64,000 nucleotides of DNA from Leifsonia sp. ZF2019. GTDB taxonomy: Bacteria > Actinomycetota > Actinomycetes > Actinomycetales > Microbacteriaceae. Location of the stretch: NCBI RefSeq assembly GCF_019924635.1, contig NZ_CP065037.1, forward strand, positions 1,178,001 through 1,242,000, written 5' to 3'. The notes under the pieces were generated by a model. The model saw nothing but the letters and a program-made list of their open reading frames with translations, ran no database searches and was not told the origin of the DNA. Made by a program: the position numbers and the translations under genes. Below, piece after piece: positions 8,576 to 16,339 of the stretch (positions within the stretch are counted from its first letter, which is position 1; each line of letters opens with the position of its first letter).

Positions 8576-9844
8576 ATGACGGGTACTGGTGGAAACGTGG
8601 CTGAGACGACGACACGACGACCGGCGACGGGCCGGCTGACCGCGCTGGACGGGCTCCGCGGACTCGCGGCGGTGATCGTCGTGTTCCATCACGCTCTGTA
8701 CACCAACCCCGACTTCCCTGGAGCCCCCGGCGGCGGAGACGCCCCTGTCGGCTCCGCACTGTGGTGGATCAGTTACACGCCGCTGAAGTTCCTCACCGCG
8801 GGCGTGGAGTCGGTGATCGTCTTCTTCGTCCTGTCCGGCCTCGTGGTGACCCTGCCCGTCGTGCGGCATCGCGGTTTCGACTGGGTCGCCTACTTCCCGC
8901 GCCGAGTCGTGCGGCTGATGGTGCCGGTGACGGCGTCGGTGCTCCTGGCAGCCGCGTGGGTAGCCGCCATCCCGCAGATCTCGACACAGGCCGCCGGAAC
9001 GTGGCTGAGCAACTCCTCGACGCCGGACTTCGGCTGGGAGTACATCGTGAAGGCGATCGACCTGCTCGGGGGTGACGGGCAGATCAACAATCCGCTGTGG
9101 TCGCTGCGCTGGGAGCTCGTCTTCTCCCTCGCGCTGCCCGTGTTCGCCGTCGCCGCCATCGCCGTGCGGAAGTGGTGGATCGGCGGCCTCGCCGCCGCCT
9201 GCGCCCTCACCTGGCTCGGCGCCCGCACCGGGTCGGGGGAGCTCGAGTATCTTCCTGCGTTCTTCGTCGGCGCGGTGATCGCCGTGCGACTGGAGGCCGT
9301 CCGCAACGTCGCCGATCGCATCAACGCCCGATGGTACCGTCACCCGCTGTGGGCGGCACTCACCGTCGGCAGCGGCCTGCTGCTCATCGCCCCGTGGCTG
9401 TTCGGCCCGGGCATCGCGGAGCTGCCCGAGTTGCAGCACGCACTCAAGGGCCTCATCCCGCTCGCCGCCGCGGGCCTGGTCGTGGCCGTGCTGGGGTGGA
9501 AGCCGCTGCGTGCCGTCTTCGAGTCACGGCCGTTCCAGTTCGCCGGGACGATCTCCTTCAGCCTCTACCTGGTGCACGTGCCGATCCTGATCTTCAGCAC
9601 CTACCTCTTCGCGGACGAGCCCTGGTACGTCGCACTCCTGTTCGGGATCCCGCTCGCGACGGCAGTGGCCGTCGCCTTCACCTGGCTGATCGAGAAGCGC
9701 AGCCACGGGTGGTCGAAGAAGGCCGGCGCGTGGGCGTCCGAGCGTTATCGCGCCTGGTTCGGCCGGGAAGAGCCGGAGCAGACCGCGCGTCCTGCCCTGT
9801 CGGCCCTGGCCGAGCGCGAGCGAGAGGACGCCGGCCGCCGCTGA
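8576..9844 (+). CDS. Membrane acyltransferase (acyltransferase 3 family)
   Basis: The 422-residue integral membrane protein has about ten hydrophobic segments. It opens with the family signature RLTALDGLRGLAAVIVVFHH, whose last His is the expected catalytic residue, and has PLWSLRWELVFSL and SFSLYLVHVPIL further on. OafA/NodX-type relatives O-acylate sugars of envelope glycans. Here it may modify the wall polysaccharide made downstream (context inference). The start is ATG 8576, and a GTG at 8597 is an alternative. TAGCGT at 8561-8566 is a possible -10 box. The charged C-terminal tail (from about residue 375) is cytoplasmic. Confidence 0.88.
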   Translation: MTGTGGNVAETTTRRPATGRLTALDGLRGLAAVIVVFHHALYTNPDFPGAPGGGDAPVGSALWWISYTPLKFLTAGVESVIVFFVLSGLVVTLPVVRHRGFDWVAYFPRRVVRLMVPVTASVLLAAAWVAAIPQISTQAAGTWLSNSSTPDFGWEYIVKAIDLLGGDGQINNPLWSLRWELVFSLALPVFAVAAIAVRKWWIGGLAAACALTWLGARTGSGELEYLPAFFVGAVIAVRLEAVRNVADRINARWYRHPLWAALTVGSGLLLIAPWLFGPGIAELPELQHALKGLIPLAAAGLVVAVLGWKPLRAVFESRPFQFAGTISFSLYLVHVPILIFSTYLFADEPWYVALLFGIPLATAVAVAFTWLIEKRSHGWSKKAGAWASERYRAWFGREEPEQTARPALSALAEREREDAGRR

Positions 9845-9862
9845 CGACCCCCGCGCGGGCGG

Positions 9863-11005
9863 TCACAGATCGGCGTGCAGCTGCCAGACCCGCTCGGCGG
9901 AATCCCGCCAGCTGAATGCGCGCGCCCGGTCGGAGCCGAGCACTCCGAGCCGCTCGCGCAGGGCATCGTCGTCAAGGACACGGCCGATGGCGGCGGCGAG
10001 CCGCTCCGAATACCCGTCGTCGTCGTCGGGGGAGGAGACGCGCTCGACCACGACGCCCGCGCCGCCCGCCACCTCCACCAGGGCGGGATCGTCGGAGTGG
10101 ATGACGGGAAGACCGAACTTGAACGCCTCCACGATCGGGAGGCCGAAACCCTCCGCGAGGCTCGGGTACACGAACACTGTCGCACGGCTCAGGACGACCG
10201 CCAGATCGGCGTCGTCGAGGCGGCCGAGCGCCCGCACCCGGTCCTCGGGAAGGCCGGCGGCGGCGGCGACGCCGGTGGCGCTGCCGTCGCCGTAGCGGTC
10301 CGGACCGGCGATCAGCAGGGGGATGCCGTGGGTCTCGGGTCGAGCGATCGCGCGGATCAGCGGCGCGACGCCCTTGCGGGGCATGATCGATCCGAGAGTG
10401 AGCGCGTACGAGTCGGGCAGCGCCAGGCGAGCGGCGCGCTCGTCGGCGTCGGCGGGCAATCGCAGTGTCGTGGCGGGGGCGCCGCCGATCACCCGGATGC
10501 GATCGCCGAAGTCCAACTCCTCCGAGAGGCGTGCCGCCACGGCGTGGGTCGGCACGACGATCGCGTCCGCGTGCTTGCGCGCACGTTTCGCCATCGCCTT
10601 GGTCCAGAGGGCGCCGCCCGCGCCGAGCGAGTCGGGGTGCGTCCACGCGAGGGTGTCGTGGATGGTGACGGCCACCTGGTCGCCTTCGTCACGGCGTTTG
10701 CGCAGCGGGGCGAAGAGCGAGGGAGCGTGCACCATCCCGCGCACCGATCCCATCGAGACTCCGCCGGGCAGGGCGACCGCGAGCTCGCGGTGGGCGAGCG
10801 GGAGGCGCGCGATGTCGGCGATGCCCGGGAGCGCAGAGCGCAGCGCCTCGAGCTCTTCGTCGGGCACGGCGGAGACGATCCCGACCACCTCGCACCCGCG
10901 AGGGGCGGTCCTGATCAACTGACGGGTCAACTCCTCGGTGTAGCGGCGCGCGCCGCCGGGAGTCTCGCCGATCAGTTCATCGATCACCACCCTGAGGGTT
11001 GTCAT
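9863..11005 (-). CDS. Glycosyltransferase family 4 (GT-B)
   Basis: The 380-residue product resembles mannosyl- and rhamnosyl-type GT4 enzymes. The N-terminal domain starts RVVIDELIGETPGGARRYTEEL. The C-terminal nucleotide-sugar domain starts LTLGSIMPRKGVAPLI and carries the E-x7-E motif in EGFGLPIVEAF. Donor and acceptor cannot be read from the sequence. Its start overlaps the last 29 bp of rfbD, so it is the third gene of the rfbB-rfbD-GT operon, and TDP-rhamnose is a natural guess for its donor. It is a paralogue of the GT4 at 44681-45772. Confidence 0.88.
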   Translation of the reverse strand: MTTLRVVIDELIGETPGGARRYTEELTRQLIRTAPRGCEVVGIVSAVPDEELEALRSALPGIADIARLPLAHRELAVALPGGVSMGSVRGMVHAPSLFAPLRKRRDEGDQVAVTIHDTLAWTHPDSLGAGGALWTKAMAKRARKHADAIVVPTHAVAARLSEELDFGDRIRVIGGAPATTLRLPADADERAARLALPDSYALTLGSIMPRKGVAPLIRAIARPETHGIPLLIAGPDRYGDGSATGVAAAAGLPEDRVRALGRLDDADLAVVLSRATVFVYPSLAEGFGLPIVEAFKFGLPVIHSDDPALVEVAGGAGVVVERVSSPDDDDGYSERLAAAIGRVLDDDALRERLGVLGSDRARAFSWRDSAERVWQLHADL

Positions 11006-11855
11006 TCTGCTCCAGGACTCCGTGACGCGCCGCGTCGGCCAATGCTTCCTCCCATGCGCGCATGGGCTCGAGGCCGGCTGCGCGCCAAGCCGCGTGACCG
11101 AGCACCGAGAACGCAGGCCGCGGGGCAGGCCGCACGAAGGTCGAGCTGTCGGTCGGTGTGACCCTATCAGGGTTCAAACCGGCCTCGCTGAAGACCGCCT
11201 TCGCGAACTCGAACCAGCTCGCGCGGCCGGAGTTCGTGCCGTGGTAGACGCCTGCAGGGGCATCACCGTCGAGCAACGCGACGATCTGCCGGGCGAGGTC
11301 GCCCGTCCACGTCGGCTGGCCGATCTGGTCCGCCACCACGCTCACCGTCTCGTGGGTCTCGGCGAGCTTCACCATGGTCTTCGCGAAGTTGGGGCCGCCG
11401 GCCCCGTAGAGCCACGCGGTGCGCACGACGTAGGTGCCCGTGGGATGGGCGGCGAGGGCGAGCTCCTCACCGGCGGCCTTGGTGCGGCCGTACGCGTTGA
11501 TCGGGTCGCGGGGGGTGTCCTCGGCGTACGGCTCGGTGGCGAACCCGTCGAACACGTAGTCGGTCGAGACGGTGACGAACTTCGCGCCGTACTGTGCCGC
11601 GGCGATCGCGAGGTTCTCGGTGCCCGTGGCGTTGATCGCGTAAGCGTCGTCCTCGTGGGTCTCGGCGTCGTCGACCTTGGTGTACGCCGAGGCGTTGATC
11701 ACCACGTCGTGCCCGGCGACGGCCGCGATGACGGCGTCGCGGTCGGTCACGTCGAGGTCGGCCCTGCTCAGCGCGGTGATATCACGGCCGCCGAGGGCCT
11801 GCTGGAGGTCCTGGCCGAGCTGGCCGGCCGCACCGGCGATCAGGTAGCGCGTCAT
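10977..11855 (-). CDS. rfbD: dTDP-4-dehydrorhamnose reductase
   Basis: The 292-residue short-chain reductase makes dTDP-L-rhamnose, the last step of the pathway. The nucleotide-binding loop GAAGQLGQDL (8-17), STDYVFDG (97-104) and the catalytic Tyr122-x3-Lys126 in YGRTK are present. ATG 11855 is 11 nt after the rfbB stop. The 3' end overlaps the following glycosyltransferase by 29 bp. It has usual length for the family. Confidence 0.95.
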   Translation of the reverse strand: MTRYLIAGAAGQLGQDLQQALGGRDITALSRADLDVTDRDAVIAAVAGHDVVINASAYTKVDDAETHEDDAYAINATGTENLAIAAAQYGAKFVTVSTDYVFDGFATEPYAEDTPRDPINAYGRTKAAGEELALAAHPTGTYVVRTAWLYGAGGPNFAKTMVKLAETHETVSVVADQIGQPTWTGDLARQIVALLDGDAPAGVYHGTNSGRASWFEFAKAVFSEAGLNPDRVTPTDSSTFVRPAPRPAFSVLGHAAWRAAGLEPMRAWEEALADAARHGVLEQNDNPQGGDR

Positions 11856-11866
11856 GGCGTCGCCGC

Positions 11867-12856
11867 TCAGGCGTCCAGCGCGGCGCGGGCCTTGAGCGGC
11901 TCCCACCACTCGCGGTTGTCCCGGTACCACTGGACGACGTCGGCGAGGCCCTGCTCGAACGGCACCTGCGGCTCGTAGCCGAGCTCGCTGCGGATCTTCG
12001 AGATGTCGACCGAGTAGCGGAGATCGTGTCCGAGGCGGTCGGCGACGCGGTCGACGTAGGACCAGTCCTTGCCGGTCGCGTCGAGCAGAAGCTGGGTGAG
12101 CTCCTTGTTGGTGAGCTCGGTGCCGCCGCCGATGTTGTAGATCTCGCCGGCGCGGCCGTTGACCAGCACCATCGCGATCCCCCGCGTGTGGTCGTCGACG
12201 TGCAGCCAGTCGCGGATGTTGTTGCCCTCGCCATAGAGCGGCACGTGCTTGTCGTCGATGAGGTTCGTGACGAAGAGCGGGATGACCTTCTCGGGGAAGT
12301 GGTACGGGCCGTAGTTGTTCGAGCAGCGCGTGATCGACAGGTTGAGGCCGTGGGTGCGGAAGTAGCTGCGCGCGAGCAGGTCGCTGCCGGCCTTCGACGC
12401 GGAGTAGGGGGAGTTCGGCTCCAGCGGGCGGTCCTCCGCCCACGAGCCCTCGGCGATCGAGCCGTAGACCTCGTCGGTCGACACATGCACGAAGCGCTTG
12501 AGGTCGTTGCGCAGCGCGGCGTCGAGCAGCTGCTGCGTGCCGAGCACGTTGGTCTCGACGAAGATCGAGGCGTCCCGCACCGAACGGTCGACGTGCGACT
12601 CTGCAGCGAAGTGCACGACCGCGTCCACCGTCGGGAAGAGCTCGTCGAGCAGCGCGCCGTCACGGATGTCGCCCTTGACGAACGTGTAGCGCGGGGAGTC
12701 GGCGACGGGTGCGAGGTTCGCGAGGTTGCCCGAGTAGGTCAGTGCGTCGAGCACGACGACCTCGGCGCCTTCCAGGCCCGGGTATGCGTCCTGCAGAGTG
12801 CGTCGGACGAAGTTGGAGCCGATGAACCCGGCGCCGCCGGTGACGAGGATCTTCAT
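11867..12856 (-). CDS. rfbB: dTDP-glucose 4,6-dehydratase
   Basis: The 329-residue extended SDR enzyme is the second step of dTDP-rhamnose synthesis. GGAGFIG (7-13) binds NAD, HFAAESHVDRS is the substrate loop, STDEVYG holds Thr127-Asp128-Glu129, and YSASK gives Tyr151 and Lys155. ATG 12856 is the first gene of the minus-strand rfbB-rfbD-GT operon. It is divergent from the secreted CWB2 protein gene at 12925, with only 68 bp between the two starts, so the promoters must overlap or abut. Confidence 0.96.
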   Translation of the reverse strand: MKILVTGGAGFIGSNFVRRTLQDAYPGLEGAEVVVLDALTYSGNLANLAPVADSPRYTFVKGDIRDGALLDELFPTVDAVVHFAAESHVDRSVRDASIFVETNVLGTQQLLDAALRNDLKRFVHVSTDEVYGSIAEGSWAEDRPLEPNSPYSASKAGSDLLARSYFRTHGLNLSITRCSNNYGPYHFPEKVIPLFVTNLIDDKHVPLYGEGNNIRDWLHVDDHTRGIAMVLVNGRAGEIYNIGGGTELTNKELTQLLLDATGKDWSYVDRVADRLGHDLRYSVDISKIRSELGYEPQVPFEQGLADVVQWYRDNREWWEPLKARAALDA

Positions 12857-12911
12857 AAAGTGTGAGTGCTTTCTTACTGGAGATGGTCGACAGACATCCT
12901 ACCCGGCGGGA

Positions 12912-12917
12912 TAGAAT
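12912..12917 (+). promoter_or_regulatory. -10 box, leaderless arrangement, within a short dyad
   Basis: TAGAAT is followed by 7 nt and then ATG 12925. The box overlaps an inverted repeat GGGAT-AGA-ATCCC (12908-12920). TCGACA at 12887-12892 is a weak -35 with long spacing. No Shine-Dalgarno is present. Confidence 0.55.
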
Positions 12918-12924
12918 CCCCCGC

Positions 12925-14796
12925 ATGCGTACTGGGGGGACGAGAGCGTCGACGCTCCTCGTCGGAATTCTGCTGGCTTCGATCGTGGGACTGGGGGCTC
13001 TGCCTGCGGCGGCCGCCCCGACGGGTGGTGACGGCACCGATCCGGGCGCCTACTACTCCCAGCTGGCGCGGCAGCGCGCGGCGGAAGGGCGGACGACCAC
13101 CCCGGACAAGCCGAGCGACGGGGCGACGGCGCTCTCCCTGACGGCGTCCGCCGCGGTGGACAAGTCGCTCTTCGTCGCGGGAGACCTGATGAGTGACGCC
13201 GTGTTCTTCAACGGCAGCGCGATGACCGCGTCGGCTGTGCAGACCTTCCTGAACTCTCAGGTCGGCACGTGCAACCCGCAGAACAAGCCGAACGTGGAGC
13301 CGTGCCTCAAGAGCTACACGACGGCAACGGCCGACCGTCCGGCCGATGCCATGTGCAACGGCTACACCGGACTCGCCAGCGAGACCTCGGCGCAGATCAT
13401 CGCCAAGGTCGGCACGTCCTGCGGCATCAACCAAGGTGTGCTCATCGCCCTGCTCCAGAAGGAGCAGAGCCTCGTGACCGACGATTGGCCGTCCGCCGCC
13501 CAGTACTCGTATGCGACCGGGTACGACTGCCCGGACGACCCGGGCGTCGGCTGCGCCCCGGAGACCGCCGGCTTCTTCGCCCAGGTCTACGGGGCCGCCT
13601 GGCAGTTCAAGCGGTATGGCAACCCGGCGGGCACCAGCGACTACTACACGTGGTACCCGGTGGGCAAGGTCAGCGACATCCTCTACTCGTCGACGAACAG
13701 CTCATGCGGCGCCGGCCCGGTCGCCATCTGGAACAAGGCCACGGCCGCTCTGTACTACTACACGCCCTACCAGCCGAACGCGGCGGCGCTGGCGAACTTC
13801 TTCGGCACCGGAGACGCGTGCTCGGAGTACGGCAACCGCAACTTCTGGGGCAGCTTCAACCAGTGGTTCGGGTCGTCCACGGCGGGCAACGTCCCGTCGA
13901 TGTCCCGCATCTCGGGCGGAGACCGGTTCGAGACGTCCGCCGCCATCTCCCGGGCGGCCTACCCCTCGCCCGGCGCCGGTGTCCCCGCGGTCTACGTCGC
14001 GAACGGACTGTCGTTCCCCGACGCTCTCGCCGCGGCGCCGGCCGCTGCGCACCGCGGGGGACCGCTGCTCCTGAGCACGGCCACGTCGGTCCCCGACGCG
14101 ATCGTGACAGAGCTTCAGCGACTCAAGCCGGAGAAGATCTACGCCGTCGGCGGCACGGCGTCGCTCTCGGACGCCGTCGTCACGCAGCTCTCGTCCATCG
14201 CCCCCGTCGAGCGGATCTCCGGATCGGACCGCTTCCAGACCTCGCAGGCGATCGCGGCGAACGCCTTCGAGGACTCCCACCCCACCACCGCCTACCTCGC
14301 GTACGGTCTGAACTTCCCCGACGCGCTCTCTGCCGGAGCAGCCGCCGGCGCGAAGGGCTACCCGGTGCTCCTCATGTACGGGACGGCCCCCGACGCCGGC
14401 ACGATCGCCACATTGCAGGGTCTCGGCGTGAGCGCGGTGAAGGTGGTCGGGGGAACGTCCGTCATCCCGGACAGCTATCTCGCCGGACTGCGCTCGGCGG
14501 GGTTCACCGCCACCCGGATCAGCGGCGACGACCGGTTCGACACGAGCCTGGCGATCATGCGCGACGCCTTCCCGTCCGCGACCCCCGGAACGTTCCTGGC
14601 GTCCGGGATGCAGTTCCCCGACGCGCTGTCGGCCGCGGCGTACGCCGGGCATGCGGGGAACGCCCTGCTCGTCACCTCCGGCGCCTGCGTCTACGCGGGT
14701 TCCGCGGAGCTCGCCCTCCGCTCGAACGCGATCAGCGTGATCGGCGGCACCACCGCTCAGGGGCCCGCGGTGGGCGCACTCAGTATCTGCCAGTAG
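12925..14796 (+). CDS. Secreted protein: lysozyme-like N-domain plus three CWB2 repeats
   Basis: The 623-residue product has a signal peptide (residues 1-31, ending LPAAAAP), a linker, a globular domain at about 80-318, and three cell wall binding repeats 2 (about 326-623). Each repeat begins RISGxDRFxTS and contains a FPDAL(S/A)A motif. The globular domain has FFNGSAM, two Cys pairs, an invariant-looking QKEQSLV (Glu180) and YYYTPYQPNAAALAN. It is shared with the protein at 18795-20897. Annotators often call such domains hemagglutinin. A muralytic, lysozyme-like role for Glu180 is my inference. The gene splits the rhamnose genes, lying between rfbB (-) and rfbC (+). TAG stop 14794-14796 forms part of the rfbC promoter. 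Confidence 0.85.
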   Translation: MRTGGTRASTLLVGILLASIVGLGALPAAAAPTGGDGTDPGAYYSQLARQRAAEGRTTTPDKPSDGATALSLTASAAVDKSLFVAGDLMSDAVFFNGSAMTASAVQTFLNSQVGTCNPQNKPNVEPCLKSYTTATADRPADAMCNGYTGLASETSAQIIAKVGTSCGINQGVLIALLQKEQSLVTDDWPSAAQYSYATGYDCPDDPGVGCAPETAGFFAQVYGAAWQFKRYGNPAGTSDYYTWYPVGKVSDILYSSTNSSCGAGPVAIWNKATAALYYYTPYQPNAAALANFFGTGDACSEYGNRNFWGSFNQWFGSSTAGNVPSMSRISGGDRFETSAAISRAAYPSPGAGVPAVYVANGLSFPDALAAAPAAAHRGGPLLLSTATSVPDAIVTELQRLKPEKIYAVGGTASLSDAVVTQLSSIAPVERISGSDRFQTSQAIAANAFEDSHPTTAYLAYGLNFPDALSAGAAAGAKGYPVLLMYGTAPDAGTIATLQGLGVSAVKVVGGTSVIPDSYLAGLRSAGFTATRISGDDRFDTSLAIMRDAFPSATPGTFLASGMQFPDALSAAAYAGHAGNALLVTSGACVYAGSAELALRSNAISVIGGTTAQGPAVGALSICQ

Positions 14797-14799
14797 ACT
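14794..14799 (+). promoter_or_regulatory. -10 box of rfbC, overlapping the upstream stop codon
   Basis: TAGACT ends 6 nt before GTG 14806. Its first three bases are the TAG stop of the preceding gene. No Shine-Dalgarno is seen, so a leaderless start is likely. Confidence 0.5.
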
Positions 14800-14805
14800 C
14801 CCGGG

Positions 14806-15411
14806 GTGCAGATCCGAGAACTTTCGATCCCCGACGCCTATGAGATCACGCCGAAGCAGCACGCGGACGACCGCGGACTCTTCACGGAGTGGTACCGGTT
14901 CGACCGGTTGGAGGAGGCGGTCGGCCACCGGCTCGATCTCCGCCAGGGCAACCTGTCGGTGTCGAAGCGCGGTTCGGTCCGTGGCATCCACTTCGCCGAC
15001 ATCCCGCCGAGCCAGGCCAAATACGTGATGGCCCCCCACGGCGCGGTGCTGGACTTCGTGATCGACATCCGCGTCGGCTCGCCGACCTTCGGCCAGTGGG
15101 ATTCCGTCCTGCTCGACGACGTCGACCGTCGCGCGATCTACGTCGGCGAGGGCCTCGGCCACTGCTTCGTCGCCCTGACCGAGGGCGCGACGGTGAGCTA
15201 CCTCGTGACGGACACCTATAACCCGGGGCGTGAGCACGGCATCAACCCGTTGGACGCCGACATCGCCCTCGTCTTCCCCGAGGAGGCGGGCGAGCCCCTC
15301 CTCTCGCCCAAGGACACCGAGGCGCCCGGACTGATCGAGGCGCGCGACGCCGGCCTGCTCCCCACCTGGGAGGCGGCCCGCGCCTTCTACGCCTCGCTCA
15401 ACGAGAAGTAA
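14806..15411 (+). CDS. rfbC: dTDP-4-dehydrorhamnose 3,5-epimerase
   Basis: The 201-residue cupin epimerase is the third step of dTDP-rhamnose synthesis. RGIHFADIPPSQAKYV holds the catalytic His. The second cupin motif GLGHCFVAL and the active-site Tyr region TDTYNPGREHGI are in place. The start is GTG 14806 (QIRELSIPDAYEI follows). rfbA starts 16 nt after its stop with a good ribosome binding site, so rfbC and rfbA form a two-gene operon. The RmlC type is the likely assignment because rfbA, rfbB and rfbD all lie nearby. Confidence 0.94.
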   Translation: MQIRELSIPDAYEITPKQHADDRGLFTEWYRFDRLEEAVGHRLDLRQGNLSVSKRGSVRGIHFADIPPSQAKYVMAPHGAVLDFVIDIRVGSPTFGQWDSVLLDDVDRRAIYVGEGLGHCFVALTEGATVSYLVTDTYNPGREHGINPLDADIALVFPEEAGEPLLSPKDTEAPGLIEARDAGLLPTWEAARAFYASLNEK

Positions 15412-15426
15412 GGAACGACCACCACC

Positions 15427-16305
15427 ATGCGCGGAATCATCCTCGCCGGCGGCTCCGGCACCCGGCTGTGGCCGATCACCAAGGGCATCTCGAAGCAGCT
15501 GATGCCGATCTATGACAAGCCGATGATCTACTACCCGCTGTCGACCCTGATGATGGCGGGGATCAACGAGATCCTCGTCATCACGACGCCGGAGTACAAC
15601 GAGCAGTTCAAGGCGCTCCTCGGCGACGGGTCGCAGCTCGGCATCCGCCTCGAGTACGCGGTGCAGCCCTCACCGGACGGCCTCGCGCAGGCGTTCATCA
15701 TCGGCGAGGAGTTCATCGGAGACGAGTCCGTCGCACTGGTGCTCGGCGACAACATCTTCCACGGCGCCGGCCTCGGCTCTAATCTGCGCAACCACAACAC
15801 GCTCGACGGCGCGCTGATCTTCGCGTACCACGTGAGCAACCCGCGAGCCTACGGCGTCGTCGAGTTCGACGACGACTTCAAGGCGCTCTCCATCGAGGAG
15901 AAGCCCGAGACGCCGAAGAGCAACTACGCCGTCCCCGGGCTCTACTTCTACGACAACCGCGTGGTCGAGATCGCCAAGACGATCGAGCCGAGCGCGCGGG
16001 GCGAGCTCGAGATCTCGACGGTCAACGAGCGCTACCTGGAGGCGGGGACGCTGCAGGTGCAGGTGCTGGACCGCGGCACCGCGTGGCTCGACACCGGGAC
16101 GTTCGAGTCGATGATGCAGGCGTCGGAGTACGTGCGCGTGATCGAAGACCGTCAGGGCTTCAAGATCGGCTGCATCGAGGAGATCGCCTGGCGTGCAGGC
16201 TGGATCGACGACGCCGCGCTCGAGGCGCTCGCGCGTCCGCTCGTGAAGAGCGGCTACGGCTCCTACCTGCTCGGGCTGCTGGAGGCGAAGCGCCAGCGCG
16301 CCTGA
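15427..16305 (+). CDS. rfbA: Glucose-1-phosphate thymidylyltransferase
   Basis: The 292-residue nucleotidyltransferase makes dTDP-glucose, the first step of the rhamnose pathway. The signature [18 protein letters not shown] (8-25) and [10 protein letters not shown] follow directly from the start. LGDNIFHG supplies the metal-binding Asp, and [12 protein letters not shown] is the late conserved motif. AGGAA precedes the ATG. It lies 16 nt after rfbC. Feedback inhibition by dTDP-rhamnose is usual in the family. Confidence 0.97.
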   Translation: MRGIILAGGSGTRLWPITKGISKQLMPIYDKPMIYYPLSTLMMAGINEILVITTPEYNEQFKALLGDGSQLGIRLEYAVQPSPDGLAQAFIIGEEFIGDESVALVLGDNIFHGAGLGSNLRNHNTLDGALIFAYHVSNPRAYGVVEFDDDFKALSIEEKPETPKSNYAVPGLYFYDNRVVEIAKTIEPSARGELEISTVNERYLEAGTLQVQVLDRGTAWLDTGTFESMMQASEYVRVIEDRQGFKIGCIEEIAWRAGWIDDAALEALARPLVKSGYGSYLLGLLEAKRQRA

Positions 16306-16327
16306 CCCGCCGGGGGAAGCCGACGGC

Positions 16328-16333
16328 TACGCT
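16328..16333 (+). promoter_or_regulatory. -10 box, leaderless arrangement before the protease gene
   Basis: TACGCT is followed by 6 nt and then GTG 16340. No ribosome binding site precedes the start. Confidence 0.45.
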
Positions 16334-16339
16334 GGCACG

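Noticed and set aside
9845..9862. CCCGCGCGGG between two convergent genes as a terminator
   Set aside because: The dyad is short, has no loop and could occur by chance in this GC-rich DNA. Extending the arms meets mismatches.
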